A stretch of DNA of 64,000 nucleotides. Origin: DAOUJI01 sp965224415 (lineage in GTDB: Bacteria; Chloroflexota; Dehalococcoidia; Lucifugimonadales; JAGWBF01). A model generated the notes under the pieces. It worked only from the letters and a program-made list of their open reading frames with translations. It ran no database searches and was not told the origin of the DNA. The DNA lies in the NCBI GenBank assembly GCA_965224415.1, contig CBDCZB010000004.1, positions 1,040,739 through 1,104,738 of the forward strand. The letters run 5' to 3'. This document shows positions 1 through 8,779 of this stretch, piece by piece (position 1 is the stretch's first letter; each line of letters begins with the position of its first letter). Position numbers and translations under genes: made by a program.

Positions 1-286
1 CCACCTTTCTGGGCCGGTTGACCTGGTTATGGTGCCTCAGCACCTCGTCCAGTCCTTCCTCGGCATACCGCCGCTTGGTGCGGAACACGGTCCGCTCCGA
101 CACGTCCAGTGCGGTGGCCACCTGGGGGGCGGTCCAGCCCTCATCTATCTTGATCAGGATGCGGGCCCGGGTAATCGCCTGTGCGGAACTCCTCCCAGCC
201 CTGATCATCTTCCTGAGCCGTCCCTTTTCCTGTGTTGCCAGCCGGACTCCGTACTTCTCCTGCACCATGACCACCTCACATCCCAC
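1..286 (-). CDS. IS630-family transposase, N-terminal part (partial)
   Basis: Codes for the first ~95 residues of the transposase found complete at 41798-42930. It includes the N-terminal helix-turn-helix region (A-P-Q-V-A-T-A-L-D-V-S-E-R-T-V-F-R) and breaks off at the window edge. Start is taken at the same ATG as the complete copy. The DDE catalytic part would lie beyond the window, so whether this copy is functional cannot be told. Confidence 0.85.
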   Translation of the reverse strand, partial: MGCEVVMVQEKYGVRLATQEKGRLRKMIRAGRSSAQAITRARILIKIDEGWTAPQVATALDVSERTVFRTKRRYAEEGLDEVLRHHNQVNRPRKV

Positions 287-364
287 AACCCTTCGTCTAT
301 CCCCAAGGTAGCATCCTGTCTGGGCTCACGTACTAACTGACAATGCCAGATTGGCCGAATACTA
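1..364 (-). mobile_element. IS630-family element, right-end portion cut by the window edge
   Basis: Bases 1-364 repeat 42645-43008 essentially base for base, including the terminal inverted repeat that ends at a TA dinucleotide (363-364). This is the right end of a second copy of the IS630-family element described at 41783-43008; the rest lies outside the window. Both copies have the same orientation. The unique sequence after the end (ggcgttgctggg) differs from that after the other copy, so they are independent insertions. Confidence 0.9.
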
Positions 365-526
365 GGCGTTGCTGGGACGCATGTCACCCAGGTCTTGAGC
401 CTGAATCACCTTGCCCCATAAGAGAGAGAAGTGATTCTGAGCCTGGGTGAGGCCATCAACGGGAAGATGGTCTCCGAGACGGCGATGCCATTTTCCGTAA
501 TGATATTTATGACTCAATTCGATTTC
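365..526. other. intergenic, no gene seen
   Basis: Between the IS630 end and the promoter of the permease operon I find no convincing reading frame. Confidence 0.5.
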
Positions 527-556
527 TTGACACTCAATTAAATGGCCTGCTATAGT
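527..556 (+). promoter_or_regulatory. sigma70-type promoter for the permease operon
   Basis: A perfect TTGACA at 527-532 and TATAGT at 551-556 are separated by 18 bases, placing the transcript start near 563, about 95 bases before the first permease start. Read directly from sequence; activity is inferred. Confidence 0.65.
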
Positions 557-657
557 TGCGCATCTTCCGAGTGGTGTGCGTGGGCCTGGAACAGGGTTCC
601 CTTCTCGACATGCCCTGGTCTGCCGATGCCGCTAACTAAACTGGTGTAGCCTGCCAG

Positions 658-1617
658 ATGACCGCGTACCTGGTTAAACGGCTCCTCGCAACGGTTCCCA
701 CCATTGTGCTTGTCTCGATCATTGCCTTTCTCATGCTGCGCATTGTTCCCGGCGACCCGGCCGCCGCAAGACTAGAAGGCCCCACAGGGACAGCCGATTA
801 CACCGAAGAAGACCTGAAGCTCATCCGAGCTAAGTTGGGCACCGACCGGCCATTGCTTGTGCAATACGGTGACTGGGCTTTCAGCTTGCTCAGGGGCGAC
901 CTCGGCAAGTCCCTGTTTGACGACACCAGCATAAACCAGACGATGGCACACCGCCTGCCCCTGACGTTGGAGCTCGCAATCGTCTCCTTGGTGTTAAGCA
1001 CGGTTCTGGCCATTCCTCTGGGAGTCATTTCCGCTGTTAATCAAAACACCTGGATCGATTACGTCGGAAGGCTGATAGCGATCACAGGAGTCACCGTCCC
1101 ATTGTTCGTTGTAGCCATAATGATCGTCTTCATTCTCGTCAGGTTTTTCGAATGGCTCCCACCCATAGGTTACCGGCACATCTGGGATGAGCCGTTGACC
1201 AATCTCAAGCAACTGGCGTTCCCAATCATCGCCCTTTCGTTTACCCGCATCGGCTACACGGCCCGAATCACCAGATCAAGCATGTTGGAGGTCCTGCGGG
1301 AAGACTATGTACGCACCGCCCGTGCCAAAGGGCTGGGAGCACGGGCGGTGGTGTATCGACACGCCCTGCAGAACGCCATATTGCCGGTGTTTACCCTGGC
1401 CTCATTCCAGTTCTCTGTTCTGGTCGGCGGGACGGTCATTATCGAGGAAATATTTCAGCTGCCCGGAGTGGGTCGCCTGCTCCTCGGGTCCATCACTACA
1501 AGGGACTACAACATAGTCCAGGCTGTTGTTATGACCATGATTGGCATAATCCTGATGGTGAACCTCATCGTGGACCTTATCTATCCGGTGATTGACCCCA
1601 GAATCCGCTACCGGTGA
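658..1617 (+). CDS. ABC transporter permease, DppB/OppB type
   Basis: 319-residue inner-membrane permease of the peptide/nickel (family 5) ABC importers. An N-terminal membrane segment (MTAYLVKRLLATVPTIVLVS) is followed by the GDP box (VPGDPAAA) typical of DppB proteins, then five further hydrophobic segments. The cytoplasmic EAA loop (EDYVRTARAKGLGARAVVYR) that contacts the ATPase lies around residue 215. Length is normal. No strong ribosome site precedes the ATG. It pairs with the DppC-type permease 45 bp downstream. No ATPase gene is nearby, so the ATPases must be encoded elsewhere. Substrate unknown. Confidence 0.9.
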   Translation: MTAYLVKRLLATVPTIVLVSIIAFLMLRIVPGDPAAARLEGPTGTADYTEEDLKLIRAKLGTDRPLLVQYGDWAFSLLRGDLGKSLFDDTSINQTMAHRLPLTLELAIVSLVLSTVLAIPLGVISAVNQNTWIDYVGRLIAITGVTVPLFVVAIMIVFILVRFFEWLPPIGYRHIWDEPLTNLKQLAFPIIALSFTRIGYTARITRSSMLEVLREDYVRTARAKGLGARAVVYRHALQNAILPVFTLASFQFSVLVGGTVIIEEIFQLPGVGRLLLGSITTRDYNIVQAVVMTMIGIILMVNLIVDLIYPVIDPRIRYR

Positions 1618-1662
1618 GACCTTGCAGGGGGAGGCTAGCGTGGGGCAAATAGCGAGGGCGCG

Positions 1663-2571
1663 TTGTTAAGGGCGGAACCCGTTGACGTTGTGCGCCGAGG
1701 TTTCGGGGGCAGGCTTTCCGACGCCAGGCGCCGTTTGGCGTCTTTCACGGTACACCAGCCCCTCGGTGCAGTGGCAGCCGCCATCATTATTCTGCTGATT
1801 CTTATGGCTGCGTTTGCTCCCCTTCTCGCTCCAGCCGACCCTTACCAGATCAACCGGAAGGCTGTGTTCGCCGGCGTCGGTACGGAGGGATACCTGGCCG
1901 GGGGAGACCAGGTTGGCCGCGACGTTCTGAGCCGCCTGATTTATGGGGCGCGCATCACCCTCTACGTCAGTCTGGTGTCGACCCTAGCCGGGGTTACCAT
2001 AGGCACTTTTTTGGGGGTCGTCAGCGCCACAAGAGGCGGAATCCTGGACCTGGCGCTCCAGCGTGTCATTGACGCCCTCATGGCCTTTCCCAGCATCATC
2101 CTGGCCATGGCCATTATGGCCACCATGGGCGCCTCTCTCGAGAACGTGATTGCGGCCATAACCATTACCATGATACCTCCAACCACTCGCGCGGTTCGCG
2201 CTCAAGCCCTCTCCATTAGTGGTATGGACTATGTCCTGGCAGCCAGGGCCGTGGGCGTCGGGTACGGGAGGTTGATCCTAAAGCACATCGTCCCCAATTG
2301 TATGGCTCTCGTCATCATCATGGCCTCTATCTCTCTGGGCGCCGCCATCATTATTGAGACCTCCCTCAGCTTCCTGGGCCTGGGAGCGCCTCCGGAGGAG
2401 CCCTCCTGGGGCGGAATGATGGCCGGACAGACCTTCCGTTTCGTGAAAAACGCTCCAACCCTGGTGATATTCCCAGCGATGGCCATCGGCTTGGTGGTGT
2501 TCGCCTTTAACATACTCGGCGATGCGCTCCGGGACACCTGGGACCCCAGGTTACGGGGCAGCCGCGAATAA
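1663..2571 (+). CDS. ABC transporter permease, DppC/OppC type
   Basis: 302 residues, second permease of the family-5 importer. It has the N-terminal OppC-like segment (residues ~25-60, ending LLAPADPYQIN), the G-G-D-Q-V-G-R-D-V-L-S-R box that precedes the core domain in DppC proteins, about five further hydrophobic segments, and an EAA loop (GMDYVLAARAVGVGYGRLIL). A TTG start is needed to include the first membrane segment. It forms an operon with the upstream permease and converges on the substrate-binding protein gene, which is probably its partner despite lying on the other strand. Confidence 0.9.
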   Translation: MLRAEPVDVVRRGFGGRLSDARRRLASFTVHQPLGAVAAAIIILLILMAAFAPLLAPADPYQINRKAVFAGVGTEGYLAGGDQVGRDVLSRLIYGARITLYVSLVSTLAGVTIGTFLGVVSATRGGILDLALQRVIDALMAFPSIILAMAIMATMGASLENVIAAITITMIPPTTRAVRAQALSISGMDYVLAARAVGVGYGRLILKHIVPNCMALVIIMASISLGAAIIIETSLSFLGLGAPPEEPSWGGMMAGQTFRFVKNAPTLVIFPAMAIGLVVFAFNILGDALRDTWDPRLRGSRE

Positions 2572-2880
2572 ATGTCGCATCCGCCCGCCCAACCGTTGGA
2601 TAGCCAAGTTATGCCTCAGGGCCGGGGCTTAGCTTCGGCGGACAACTGGGAGCGGTCAGTTAAAGCGGACGGGTAGCGCCTGGATTCACTGTCGTCGCTC
2701 CGGCGCAGGCCGGAGCCTAGTATGGCGCCTCCGGATTCCGGCCTCCGCCGGAAAGACATGAGTTGGGGCTTGTGTCTGTCGTAGGGGCGACCGGTGGTCG
2801 CCCGGCTCCATTCGCGAGCAATTGTGTAAAGTAAACGGACTGGGCGCTGTTAGCCTAGGCGGTTCACCGTAAACAAAGTG
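2572..2880. repeat. cluster of REP-like palindromes between convergent genes
   Basis: No gene. The stretch holds short GC palindromes: ctccggc...gccggag near 2698-2716, ttccggcc...gccggaa near 2734-2752, and ggcgacc-ggt-ggtcgcc near 2786-2803. Such elements are typical dispersed intergenic repeats and could also act as bidirectional transcription stops here. Confidence 0.5.
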
Positions 2881-2910
2881 AAGGGCCAGGGACATACGCC
2901 CCTGGCCCTT
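2881..2910 (-). terminator. stem-loop terminator of the substrate-binding protein gene
   Basis: A perfect 11-bp stem (aagggccaggg at 2881-2891 with its complement at 2900-2910) with an 8-base loop lies about 20 bases past the stop codon of the minus-strand gene. Reading on the minus strand it is followed by a moderately T-rich stretch (cactttgttt). Confidence 0.7.
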
Positions 2911-2931
2911 CCCGAGTCTTCGCTGCCTGCC

Positions 2932-4884
2932 TTACGGGTTGACCAACCAGATCGCCTCATACTTGGTCTCGGTGACCTGCCCCTGGGTCGGCATCATGCC
3001 GGCAATCTTCTCCGCGTTGAACACCGTACTGTATGCTCTGCCGAAGGAAGGTATCCAGAAGCTGTCTTCTCTCATGGTTATATCTTCTATCTGCTGGAGC
3101 ACCTTCTTCCGTTCATCGAAATCAGATATGGCGGACTGCTCGTTGATGAGCTTGATCAGCTCTTCCTGGCGGTCGTATTCCCATCCAAAGGCATTGGGGC
3201 TCACCTGGTAGGTGCCGTACAGGTATGCGTCGGGTGACACTATAGTGCTGGCCGATGCAAGCCCGACGCCCAGCATGTCAAAGTCCCCCTTGGCCCTGAG
3301 TTCGTTATGGGTGGCCGTGTCCACCACTCTGACATCTATCTTGAGATGGATGGGCTTGAACATTTCCTGGTACAAGGCAGACTCATCCCTTGCTGCTGTG
3401 CCGCCCAGCGATCCCTCTCTGATAGGATACGTGGTTTCGGCGGGGTTGTCGGCCGTATAACCCACCGATTCCATCAAACGCCGCGCCTCCGCTATGTCGT
3501 CGGGGTGCTTTTCACCGTTGAGCTGTCGGTATCCGGGCAACGCCAACACATCCTCGGCGGACATACAGAGCGGATGTCCCGAAGGGCCGCAAGTGCTGGC
3601 CCATATCGCGAGGTTTCCTTCTATCACCTCGTTAAGGAGATGACGGTCCATGGCCAGGAACATAGCCCTCCGTACGATAGGATTGTCAAACGGAGCCCTG
3701 GTCGGGTTGACCACCAGGCCGGTGACGGACCCGGGCGTTCGATAGGCTATCCACTTCTCGTTGTTGCCTTCCTCCAGAAGGTTAGTCAACAGGGGGCGGC
3801 TCATGCCGCCGTTGGCCCGGGGCACCGAGACCCAGACCTGTTCCGCCGCCCAGGCTCCGTAGGCCACGTCTCCAAATGCCAGGACGAAGTAGTCCATCCC
3901 GTCCAGATACGGGAGGTCCCGTCCTTCCGGGTCTTGCTTCCAGTAGCCCGGGACTTTCTCGTAGCTATATTGATCCTTGGAAGGGACGGCCGACAGCTTG
4001 TACGGGCCGGAACCCACGACATTCTTCCAACCCTGGTCCCACGTGAATTGGTCGTCGCCGGCCATCGTCTTCGCGTCCAACTCCTCGTAGTGCGCCTTGG
4101 GCACTATTACAAAGTGGTCTTCCGCCATGAAGGATATGAAATCGGCCCAAGGGGCGTTCAGGAATATCCGGACTGTCCTGGCGTCGATAGCTTCGGCATG
4201 ATCGAAATGGGGGTCGAGGTTCTTGGAGGCCTCAAATAGGGGGTCGGGGTGATTTGGTGTCCTTCCCAACATCCTATCGAAGCTGTAGACCACGTCTTCA
4301 GCGGTCACTGGACTGCCGTCAGAGAAGATCGCATCGGGCTTCAGTTCAAAGGTCCATTCAAAGCCTGCCGGATCCGTCATCTCCCAACTCTCCGCCAGGT
4401 CCCCCCACATATCGAAACGGTCGAATGTGAAGGGGTTGAACTGCATCATGTTGCTGAACATAGGGCTGAAATTGCCTGATTGTGAGGTGAAACCGCCGTG
4501 CGGGTCCCAGGCCCTAAGCGGTGTCCAGTAGGAGTTCTTACTGACGCCGCCGTACTTGGGCTCCCCGAAGTCCACTATTCTGTACCCCTGCATGCCGTAG
4601 CCGATGTCCCCGAAGTCAACTTCGCCGGGTTTGGTCATTACCTCGGTCGGAGCAGCCGTGGGAGCCGCCGCCTGGGAGGTTGCAGTGGGCGCAGCGGAGG
4701 TCGCGGTGGCCGCCGGAGATGTCGCAGTCGGGGCAGGAGGAGAGGTTGCCGTGGCCGCCGGGGAGGTGGCGGTTGCCGGCGGGGACGTCGGTGTAGCGTC
4801 GTCTCCGCATGCCAATACTGCGGACCCCAGAGCCAAAGCCAAGATTAAAGCTACGATATGCACCCGTGGTGCGCGGAGTTTCAT
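2932..4884 (-). CDS. family-5 ABC transporter substrate-binding lipoprotein
   Basis: 650 residues, extracytoplasmic solute-binding protein of the SBP_bac_5 (peptide/oligosaccharide) family. A signal peptide with lipobox (SAVLAC, Cys26) is followed by a ~50-residue Ala/Thr/Ser/Pro linker that would hold the domain away from the membrane. The binding domain has the family hallmarks: a PDAIFSDGSPVTAEDVVYSF block near residue 185, a VGSGPYKL block, and a late NPIVRRAMFLAMDR block. Length is normal for the family. It converges on the DppB/DppC-type permeases and is most likely their binding protein. Ligand cannot be told from sequence. Confidence 0.92.
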   Translation of the reverse strand: MKLRAPRVHIVALILALALGSAVLACGDDATPTSPPATATSPAATATSPPAPTATSPAATATSAAPTATSQAAAPTAAPTEVMTKPGEVDFGDIGYGMQGYRIVDFGEPKYGGVSKNSYWTPLRAWDPHGGFTSQSGNFSPMFSNMMQFNPFTFDRFDMWGDLAESWEMTDPAGFEWTFELKPDAIFSDGSPVTAEDVVYSFDRMLGRTPNHPDPLFEASKNLDPHFDHAEAIDARTVRIFLNAPWADFISFMAEDHFVIVPKAHYEELDAKTMAGDDQFTWDQGWKNVVGSGPYKLSAVPSKDQYSYEKVPGYWKQDPEGRDLPYLDGMDYFVLAFGDVAYGAWAAEQVWVSVPRANGGMSRPLLTNLLEEGNNEKWIAYRTPGSVTGLVVNPTRAPFDNPIVRRAMFLAMDRHLLNEVIEGNLAIWASTCGPSGHPLCMSAEDVLALPGYRQLNGEKHPDDIAEARRLMESVGYTADNPAETTYPIREGSLGGTAARDESALYQEMFKPIHLKIDVRVVDTATHNELRAKGDFDMLGVGLASASTIVSPDAYLYGTYQVSPNAFGWEYDRQEELIKLINEQSAISDFDERKKVLQQIEDITMREDSFWIPSFGRAYSTVFNAEKIAGMMPTQGQVTETKYEAIWLVNP

Positions 4885-4965
4885 TTCTACTCTCCTATGG
4901 CGCTTAGGTCAGGCGCTCAATGAACAGATTATCATCCCAATGCGGATTTAACCGATTCTCACTGT

Positions 4966-4994
4966 TTAATATCAAGAAAGAGCTACATTGTCAA
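4966..4994 (-). promoter_or_regulatory. sigma70-type promoter for the binding-protein gene
   Basis: On the minus strand TTGACA (4994-4989) and TATTAA (4971-4966) are 17 bases apart, about 80 bases upstream of the start codon at 4884. The surrounding DNA is AT-rich compared with the rest of the window. Confidence 0.65.
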
Positions 4995-5435
4995 TAAATC
5001 AGATTGACCTATCAAATATTATTACCGAAATGGGTAGCGGTTTTCGGAGATATGTTGCGTAAGAACGGCCCGAGTCGGTGCGGTTGCCATATCCTGAAGG
5101 AGATGTGTGAGGCATGCTGCCCCGATTCCCGGGACGTTCGTGTAGGACGGCCTTCAGACAACAGCCAGGCACAGTCCGACTTGGCCGAAGCCTCTCGGTT
5201 CCGCGTGTATCGAGCGAGCGCCCGATGTTGACTTGGGAGGCGCCGGACTGCTAAAGTCGTGGCCAACCCAAGAAGGGTCCTGGCGCCCTAAGGCAAGTCA
5301 TCTCGTGCCTGATTGGTCTCCCGGAACCGATAACCGACCCGCTATGATGCCCATTGGGCATTTGTCCGCGCTTCCGAAAGGAACTGATCGTCGTCCTCTG
5401 GATATCATAAAGCCGATGGACATCTCCGGCGGCCA
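4995..5435. other. intergenic, no gene seen
   Basis: Divergent intergenic region between the binding protein (-) and the first thiolase-like gene (+). Short open frames exist on both strands but have no ribosome site or recognisable protein features. Confidence 0.5.
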
Positions 5436-5450
5436 GTGAAAAGGAGGCCT

Positions 5451-6683
5451 ATGTTCGCTACAACTACCGAGAAGGAATTTCGAGACCAAATCGCTGTCGT
5501 CGGCGTCGGCTACAGCCGAAGCCCCGGTGTGCCGGGAGGTTTCACCCGTAGGTCCGGCATGACTGTGCAGACCCTGGCCGTTAGAGCCGCCTTGGACGCC
5601 TGCAACGACGCGGGCCTCGACCCAAAGGAGCTGGACGGGGCTGTTTGCTATGGACTCCAGGACACAGTATGGCCCAGGAACGTGCTGACTGCTCTGAGCG
5701 TCAAGAACATCAACTGGGACTGTCTCATAGAGGGCGGCGGCAACTGCTCCACAGCCTGCTACCTAAATGCAGCCCAGGCGGTCCACCACGGAATCTGCAA
5801 CTACGTGCTGGCCTACCGAGGCATGAACGGACGCACCGGGCCGCGCATGGGACAGTGGGGCGGGTGGTCGTCTAATGCCGGGGCGCCCCCGGCGTCTGAC
5901 CGCTGGCAGTTCTTATCCATATACGGGATGGCCGGGGCCCCTCACCAGTTCGCCCTGGAAGCCCGCCGCTGGATGGACCTTTACGGCGTCACCAGCGAGG
6001 ACCTGGGCAGATATTGCGTCCATGCCCGCTCCAACGCCGTCAAGAACCCCAGGGCCGTCATGCGGGACCCCATCACCTTAGAGGACCATCAAAACTCCCG
6101 CATGATTGTGGACCCCTACCACATCCTGGACTGCTGCCTGGAAACCGATGTGGCCGGCGCTGTGATCATCACTACTGCTGAGCGGGCCAGGAACCTGAAG
6201 AAACGACCGGTTCTGGTCTCCGCCGCCATCAGCAGCCAGACGCCCAGAAACGACCTCATAGACACGGGCTTCCCGCAGTTGATGCCCAGGCTGCTGGACG
6301 CCGCCGGCATGGAGTTGAAGGATATCGACATCTATGAGCCCTACGACAACTTCTCCGACTCCCCTCTGCGGGCCGTCGAGGACATCGGCTACTGCAAGAG
6401 GGGCGAGGGGAAGGACTTCATTCGGGATGGGCGCATAAGCCTGGACGGAGAGCTTCCCATGACCACCCACGGCGGCCTGATGAACGAGGGCTACGTCCAC
6501 GGCTTCAACAACGGCATGGAGGCGATCCAACAGCTTCGTGGGGACGCCGAAGACCTGTGCCCCAACTGGCGTGAGGGCGAGCACACTTACGACCGCACCA
6601 TTTGCCGCCAGGTCCGAGATCCCCATACCGCCCTGTTCACCGCCGTCAGCGGCGGCGGCGGCATCATCTTCAAGAGGGGTTAG
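5451..6683 (+). CDS. thiolase-like (SCP2/Ltp-type) protein, paralogue 1
   Basis: 410-residue thiolase-fold protein of the lipid-transfer/SCP2-thiolase group, which act on acyl-CoA substrates. Start chosen at MFATTTEKEF because the paralogues begin at the same place and an AAGGAGG precedes it; a GTG 15 bases earlier is possible. By manual alignment the position of the thiolase nucleophile Cys is Gly (in EGGGNCSTAC) and the catalytic-loop His of the GHP motif is Tyr (in GGLMNEGYVHG). This resembles Ltp2-type retro-aldolases, which use tyrosines, more than true thiolases. The stop codon lies 2 bp before a DUF35 gene, the same pairing as Ltp2/ChsH2. Substrate unknown. Confidence 0.85.
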   Translation: MFATTTEKEFRDQIAVVGVGYSRSPGVPGGFTRRSGMTVQTLAVRAALDACNDAGLDPKELDGAVCYGLQDTVWPRNVLTALSVKNINWDCLIEGGGNCSTACYLNAAQAVHHGICNYVLAYRGMNGRTGPRMGQWGGWSSNAGAPPASDRWQFLSIYGMAGAPHQFALEARRWMDLYGVTSEDLGRYCVHARSNAVKNPRAVMRDPITLEDHQNSRMIVDPYHILDCCLETDVAGAVIITTAERARNLKKRPVLVSAAISSQTPRNDLIDTGFPQLMPRLLDAAGMELKDIDIYEPYDNFSDSPLRAVEDIGYCKRGEGKDFIRDGRISLDGELPMTTHGGLMNEGYVHGFNNGMEAIQQLRGDAEDLCPNWREGEHTYDRTICRQVRDPHTALFTAVSGGGGIIFKRG

Positions 6684-6685
6684 TC

Positions 6686-7108
6686 ATGACCACTGATTAC
6701 CAGTTCCTGCTCCCCCATCCCGACTCGGACACCCAGTCCTACTGGGACGCTATCAAGAATCACGAACTAAGGGTTCCTAAGTGCTCCGACTGCGGGCTAA
6801 TGAGATGGCCGCCCCAACTCACCTGCAACCAGTGCTACGGCGAGAACGTCGACTGGGTGAAGATGAGCGGCCGTGGGACTCTCTACACCTACGTGATAAT
6901 CCACCAGGCGGTCCTGCCCCAGTGGAGGGAATTGACCCCCTTTAACGTGATACAAGTTGCCCTTGAGGAGGCCCCCCACATCCAGATCATGGGCAACGCC
7001 GTGGATATGGACGACTCCGAGTTGAAGGTGGGAATCCCCATGGAGATCGTCTTTGACGACGTGACTCCGGAGGACACCATTCCCCGCTGGAGACGCCGCA
7101 GCGAATAA
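6686..7108 (+). CDS. DUF35 zinc-ribbon/OB-fold acyl-CoA-associated protein
   Basis: 140 residues. A rubredoxin-like zinc ribbon with two CxxC pairs (CSDC at ~32-35 and CNQC at ~46-49) is followed by an OB-fold with the usual GRGTLYTYVI and FNVIQVALEE strands. DUF35 proteins bind acyl-CoA and form complexes with thiolase-fold enzymes, including the Ltp2 steroid aldolase and archaeal thiolase/HMG-CoA synthase. The start ATG is 2 bp after the stop of paralogue 1, preceded by a GAGGGG, so the two are translated together and probably form the complex. Confidence 0.9.
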   Translation: MTTDYQFLLPHPDSDTQSYWDAIKNHELRVPKCSDCGLMRWPPQLTCNQCYGENVDWVKMSGRGTLYTYVIIHQAVLPQWRELTPFNVIQVALEEAPHIQIMGNAVDMDDSELKVGIPMEIVFDDVTPEDTIPRWRRRSE

Positions 7109-7183
7109 CCGGGCCGACTTGCCTCCCTAGCCGAAACTTACCTCATCACACCTAGGGCTGTGAGATTGTCAGGGGAGGATTCG

Positions 7184-8422
7184 ATGCTGGCGACAACGAG
7201 GGAAAAGGAATTCCGGAACAAGACGGCCATCGCCGGTATCGGCTACAGCCGAAGCCCCGGCGTTCCGGGAGGCTTCACCCGCAGGTCCGGGGTTAGTGTA
7301 CAGACTCTGGCCGTCAGGGCCGCGGTGGACGCCTGCAACGATGCAGGCCTGGACCCCAAAGAGCTGGACGGCGCCGTGTGTTACGGGCTTCAGGACACTG
7401 TATGGCCCCGTACACTGCTGACTGGCTTGGGCGTTAAAACCATCAACTGGGAGTGCAACCTGGAGGGTGGAGGCACCGCATCCTCCATATGTTACATTAT
7501 GGCGGTCCAGGCTGTTTACCACGGCATCTGCAACTATGTGCTGGCCTACCGGGGCATGAATGGGCGCACAGGGCCGCGCATGGGCCAGTGGGGCGGGTGG
7601 ACCTCCAATGTCGGGTCGGCCCAGAGGGTCGGAGGTCCAAGGCAGTTCATCTCCCCTTATGGGATGGCCGGGGCCCCTCATCAGTTCGCTATGAACGCTC
7701 GCCGCTGGATGGATCTGTACGGCGTCACCAGCAGCGATCTGGCCAACTATTGTGTCCACGCCCGCTCCAACGCCGCCAAGAACCCCCGGGCCGTGATGCG
7801 TGACCCTATCACCGTAGAGGACCATCAGAACTCCCGGATGATAGTGGACCCCTACCACATCCTGGACTGCTGCCTGGAGACCGACGTCGCAGGGGCGGTA
7901 ATCATCACCACCGCAGAGCGAGCCAGGGACCTGAAGAAGCGACCTGTATTGGTCTCCGCCGCTATCAAGAGCATGGCGCCCAAGGAGGACATCATTGATA
8001 CGGGTTTCCCGCAGATGATGCCAAGGCTGTTGGACGCGGCCGGCATGGAGCTGAAGGACATCGATGTCTACGAGCCTTACGATAACTTCTCGGACACACC
8101 AATACGTGCCCTGGAGGAGATCGGTTACTGCAAGAGGGGCGAGGGGAAGGACTTCATTCTGGGCGGGCGGATAAACCTGGACGGGGAGTTGCCCATGACC
8201 ACCCACGGCGGTCTGATGAATGAGGGCTACGTCCACGGCTTCAACAATGCTATGGAGGCGGTGCAGCAGCTCCGGGGAGACGCCGAGGACTTGTGCCCCA
8301 ACTGGCGTGAGGGTGAACACACGTATGACCGTACTTTATGTCGTCAGGTGCGCCATCCACAGACGGCCCTCTTCACGGCGGAGGGCGGAGGCGGGGGCGT
8401 CATCTTCACGAGGGACCAGTAG
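7184..8422 (+). CDS. thiolase-like (SCP2/Ltp-type) protein, paralogue 2
   Basis: 412 residues, very similar throughout to the proteins at 5451 and 8780. Start at ATG (MLATTREKEF) with GGGGAGG five bases upstream; an in-frame upstream GTG exists but lacks homology to the other copies. It differs from its sisters in the putative active-site loop, EGGGTASSIC against EGGGNCSTAC, which removes one Cys, while the Tyr in GGLMNEGYVHG is kept. It may have diverged in substrate or serve as a non-catalytic partner in a hetero-oligomer. It lies in the same operon as paralogue 1 and DUF35 and converges on paralogue 3. Confidence 0.85.
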   Translation: MLATTREKEFRNKTAIAGIGYSRSPGVPGGFTRRSGVSVQTLAVRAAVDACNDAGLDPKELDGAVCYGLQDTVWPRTLLTGLGVKTINWECNLEGGGTASSICYIMAVQAVYHGICNYVLAYRGMNGRTGPRMGQWGGWTSNVGSAQRVGGPRQFISPYGMAGAPHQFAMNARRWMDLYGVTSSDLANYCVHARSNAAKNPRAVMRDPITVEDHQNSRMIVDPYHILDCCLETDVAGAVIITTAERARDLKKRPVLVSAAIKSMAPKEDIIDTGFPQMMPRLLDAAGMELKDIDVYEPYDNFSDTPIRALEEIGYCKRGEGKDFILGGRINLDGELPMTTHGGLMNEGYVHGFNNAMEAVQQLRGDAEDLCPNWREGEHTYDRTLCRQVRHPQTALFTAEGGGGGVIFTRDQ

Positions 8423-8577
8423 CTTGGAACAGCCCTTGGTGGGTGCGCGGGGTCAGGCCAGCTAGGCGCTGCGGCGTCTCGCCGTAGCCCTAGGTGAGAG
8501 TTGACCCACTGTCTCATTTGTGGGCAGTCCGTGCGCTTGGAGGCCCTTAACTCACGATTCTTGATGGCGTCCCAGTA

Positions 8578-8720
8578 GGGCCTGTCTCAGAAGTCCAAAC
8601 GAACCCGTAAGGACATGGCTCGACCGGCTCACCACGAACGGATAGTGTACCTAAAACCGTTCGCCCTGAGCTTGTCACAGGGCCTCACCTCTGAAACAGA
8701 GGCTATTTTGAGACAGCCTC
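8578..8720. repeat. MITE-like element with REP core
   Basis: An imperfect terminal inverted repeat (gggcctgtctcagaa at 8578-8592; ttttgagacagcct at 8706-8720) bounds about 140 bp with no coding potential. Inside is a REP-like sequence (ccgttcgccctgagcttgtc). This looks like a non-autonomous element or mobile REP between the convergent thiolase-like genes. The rest of 8423-8779 shows nothing recognisable. Confidence 0.45.
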
Positions 8721-8779
8721 ACTAGGGTTAGGTCTCGGCGCCCCGCCTGTGGGCAGGAACCGGCGGTCGGCGGATGGGA

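Noticed and set aside
3307..4239. Long plus-strand open frame opposite the substrate-binding protein
   Set aside because: Shadow of a high-GC gene; no family features or ribosome site, whereas the minus-strand frame is a textbook binding protein.
7169..8320. 383-residue minus-strand frame opposite thiolase-like paralogue 2 (and 8774-10090 opposite paralogue 3)
   Set aside because: They recur opposite each paralogue because the coding strands are similar; composition is that of antisense frames.
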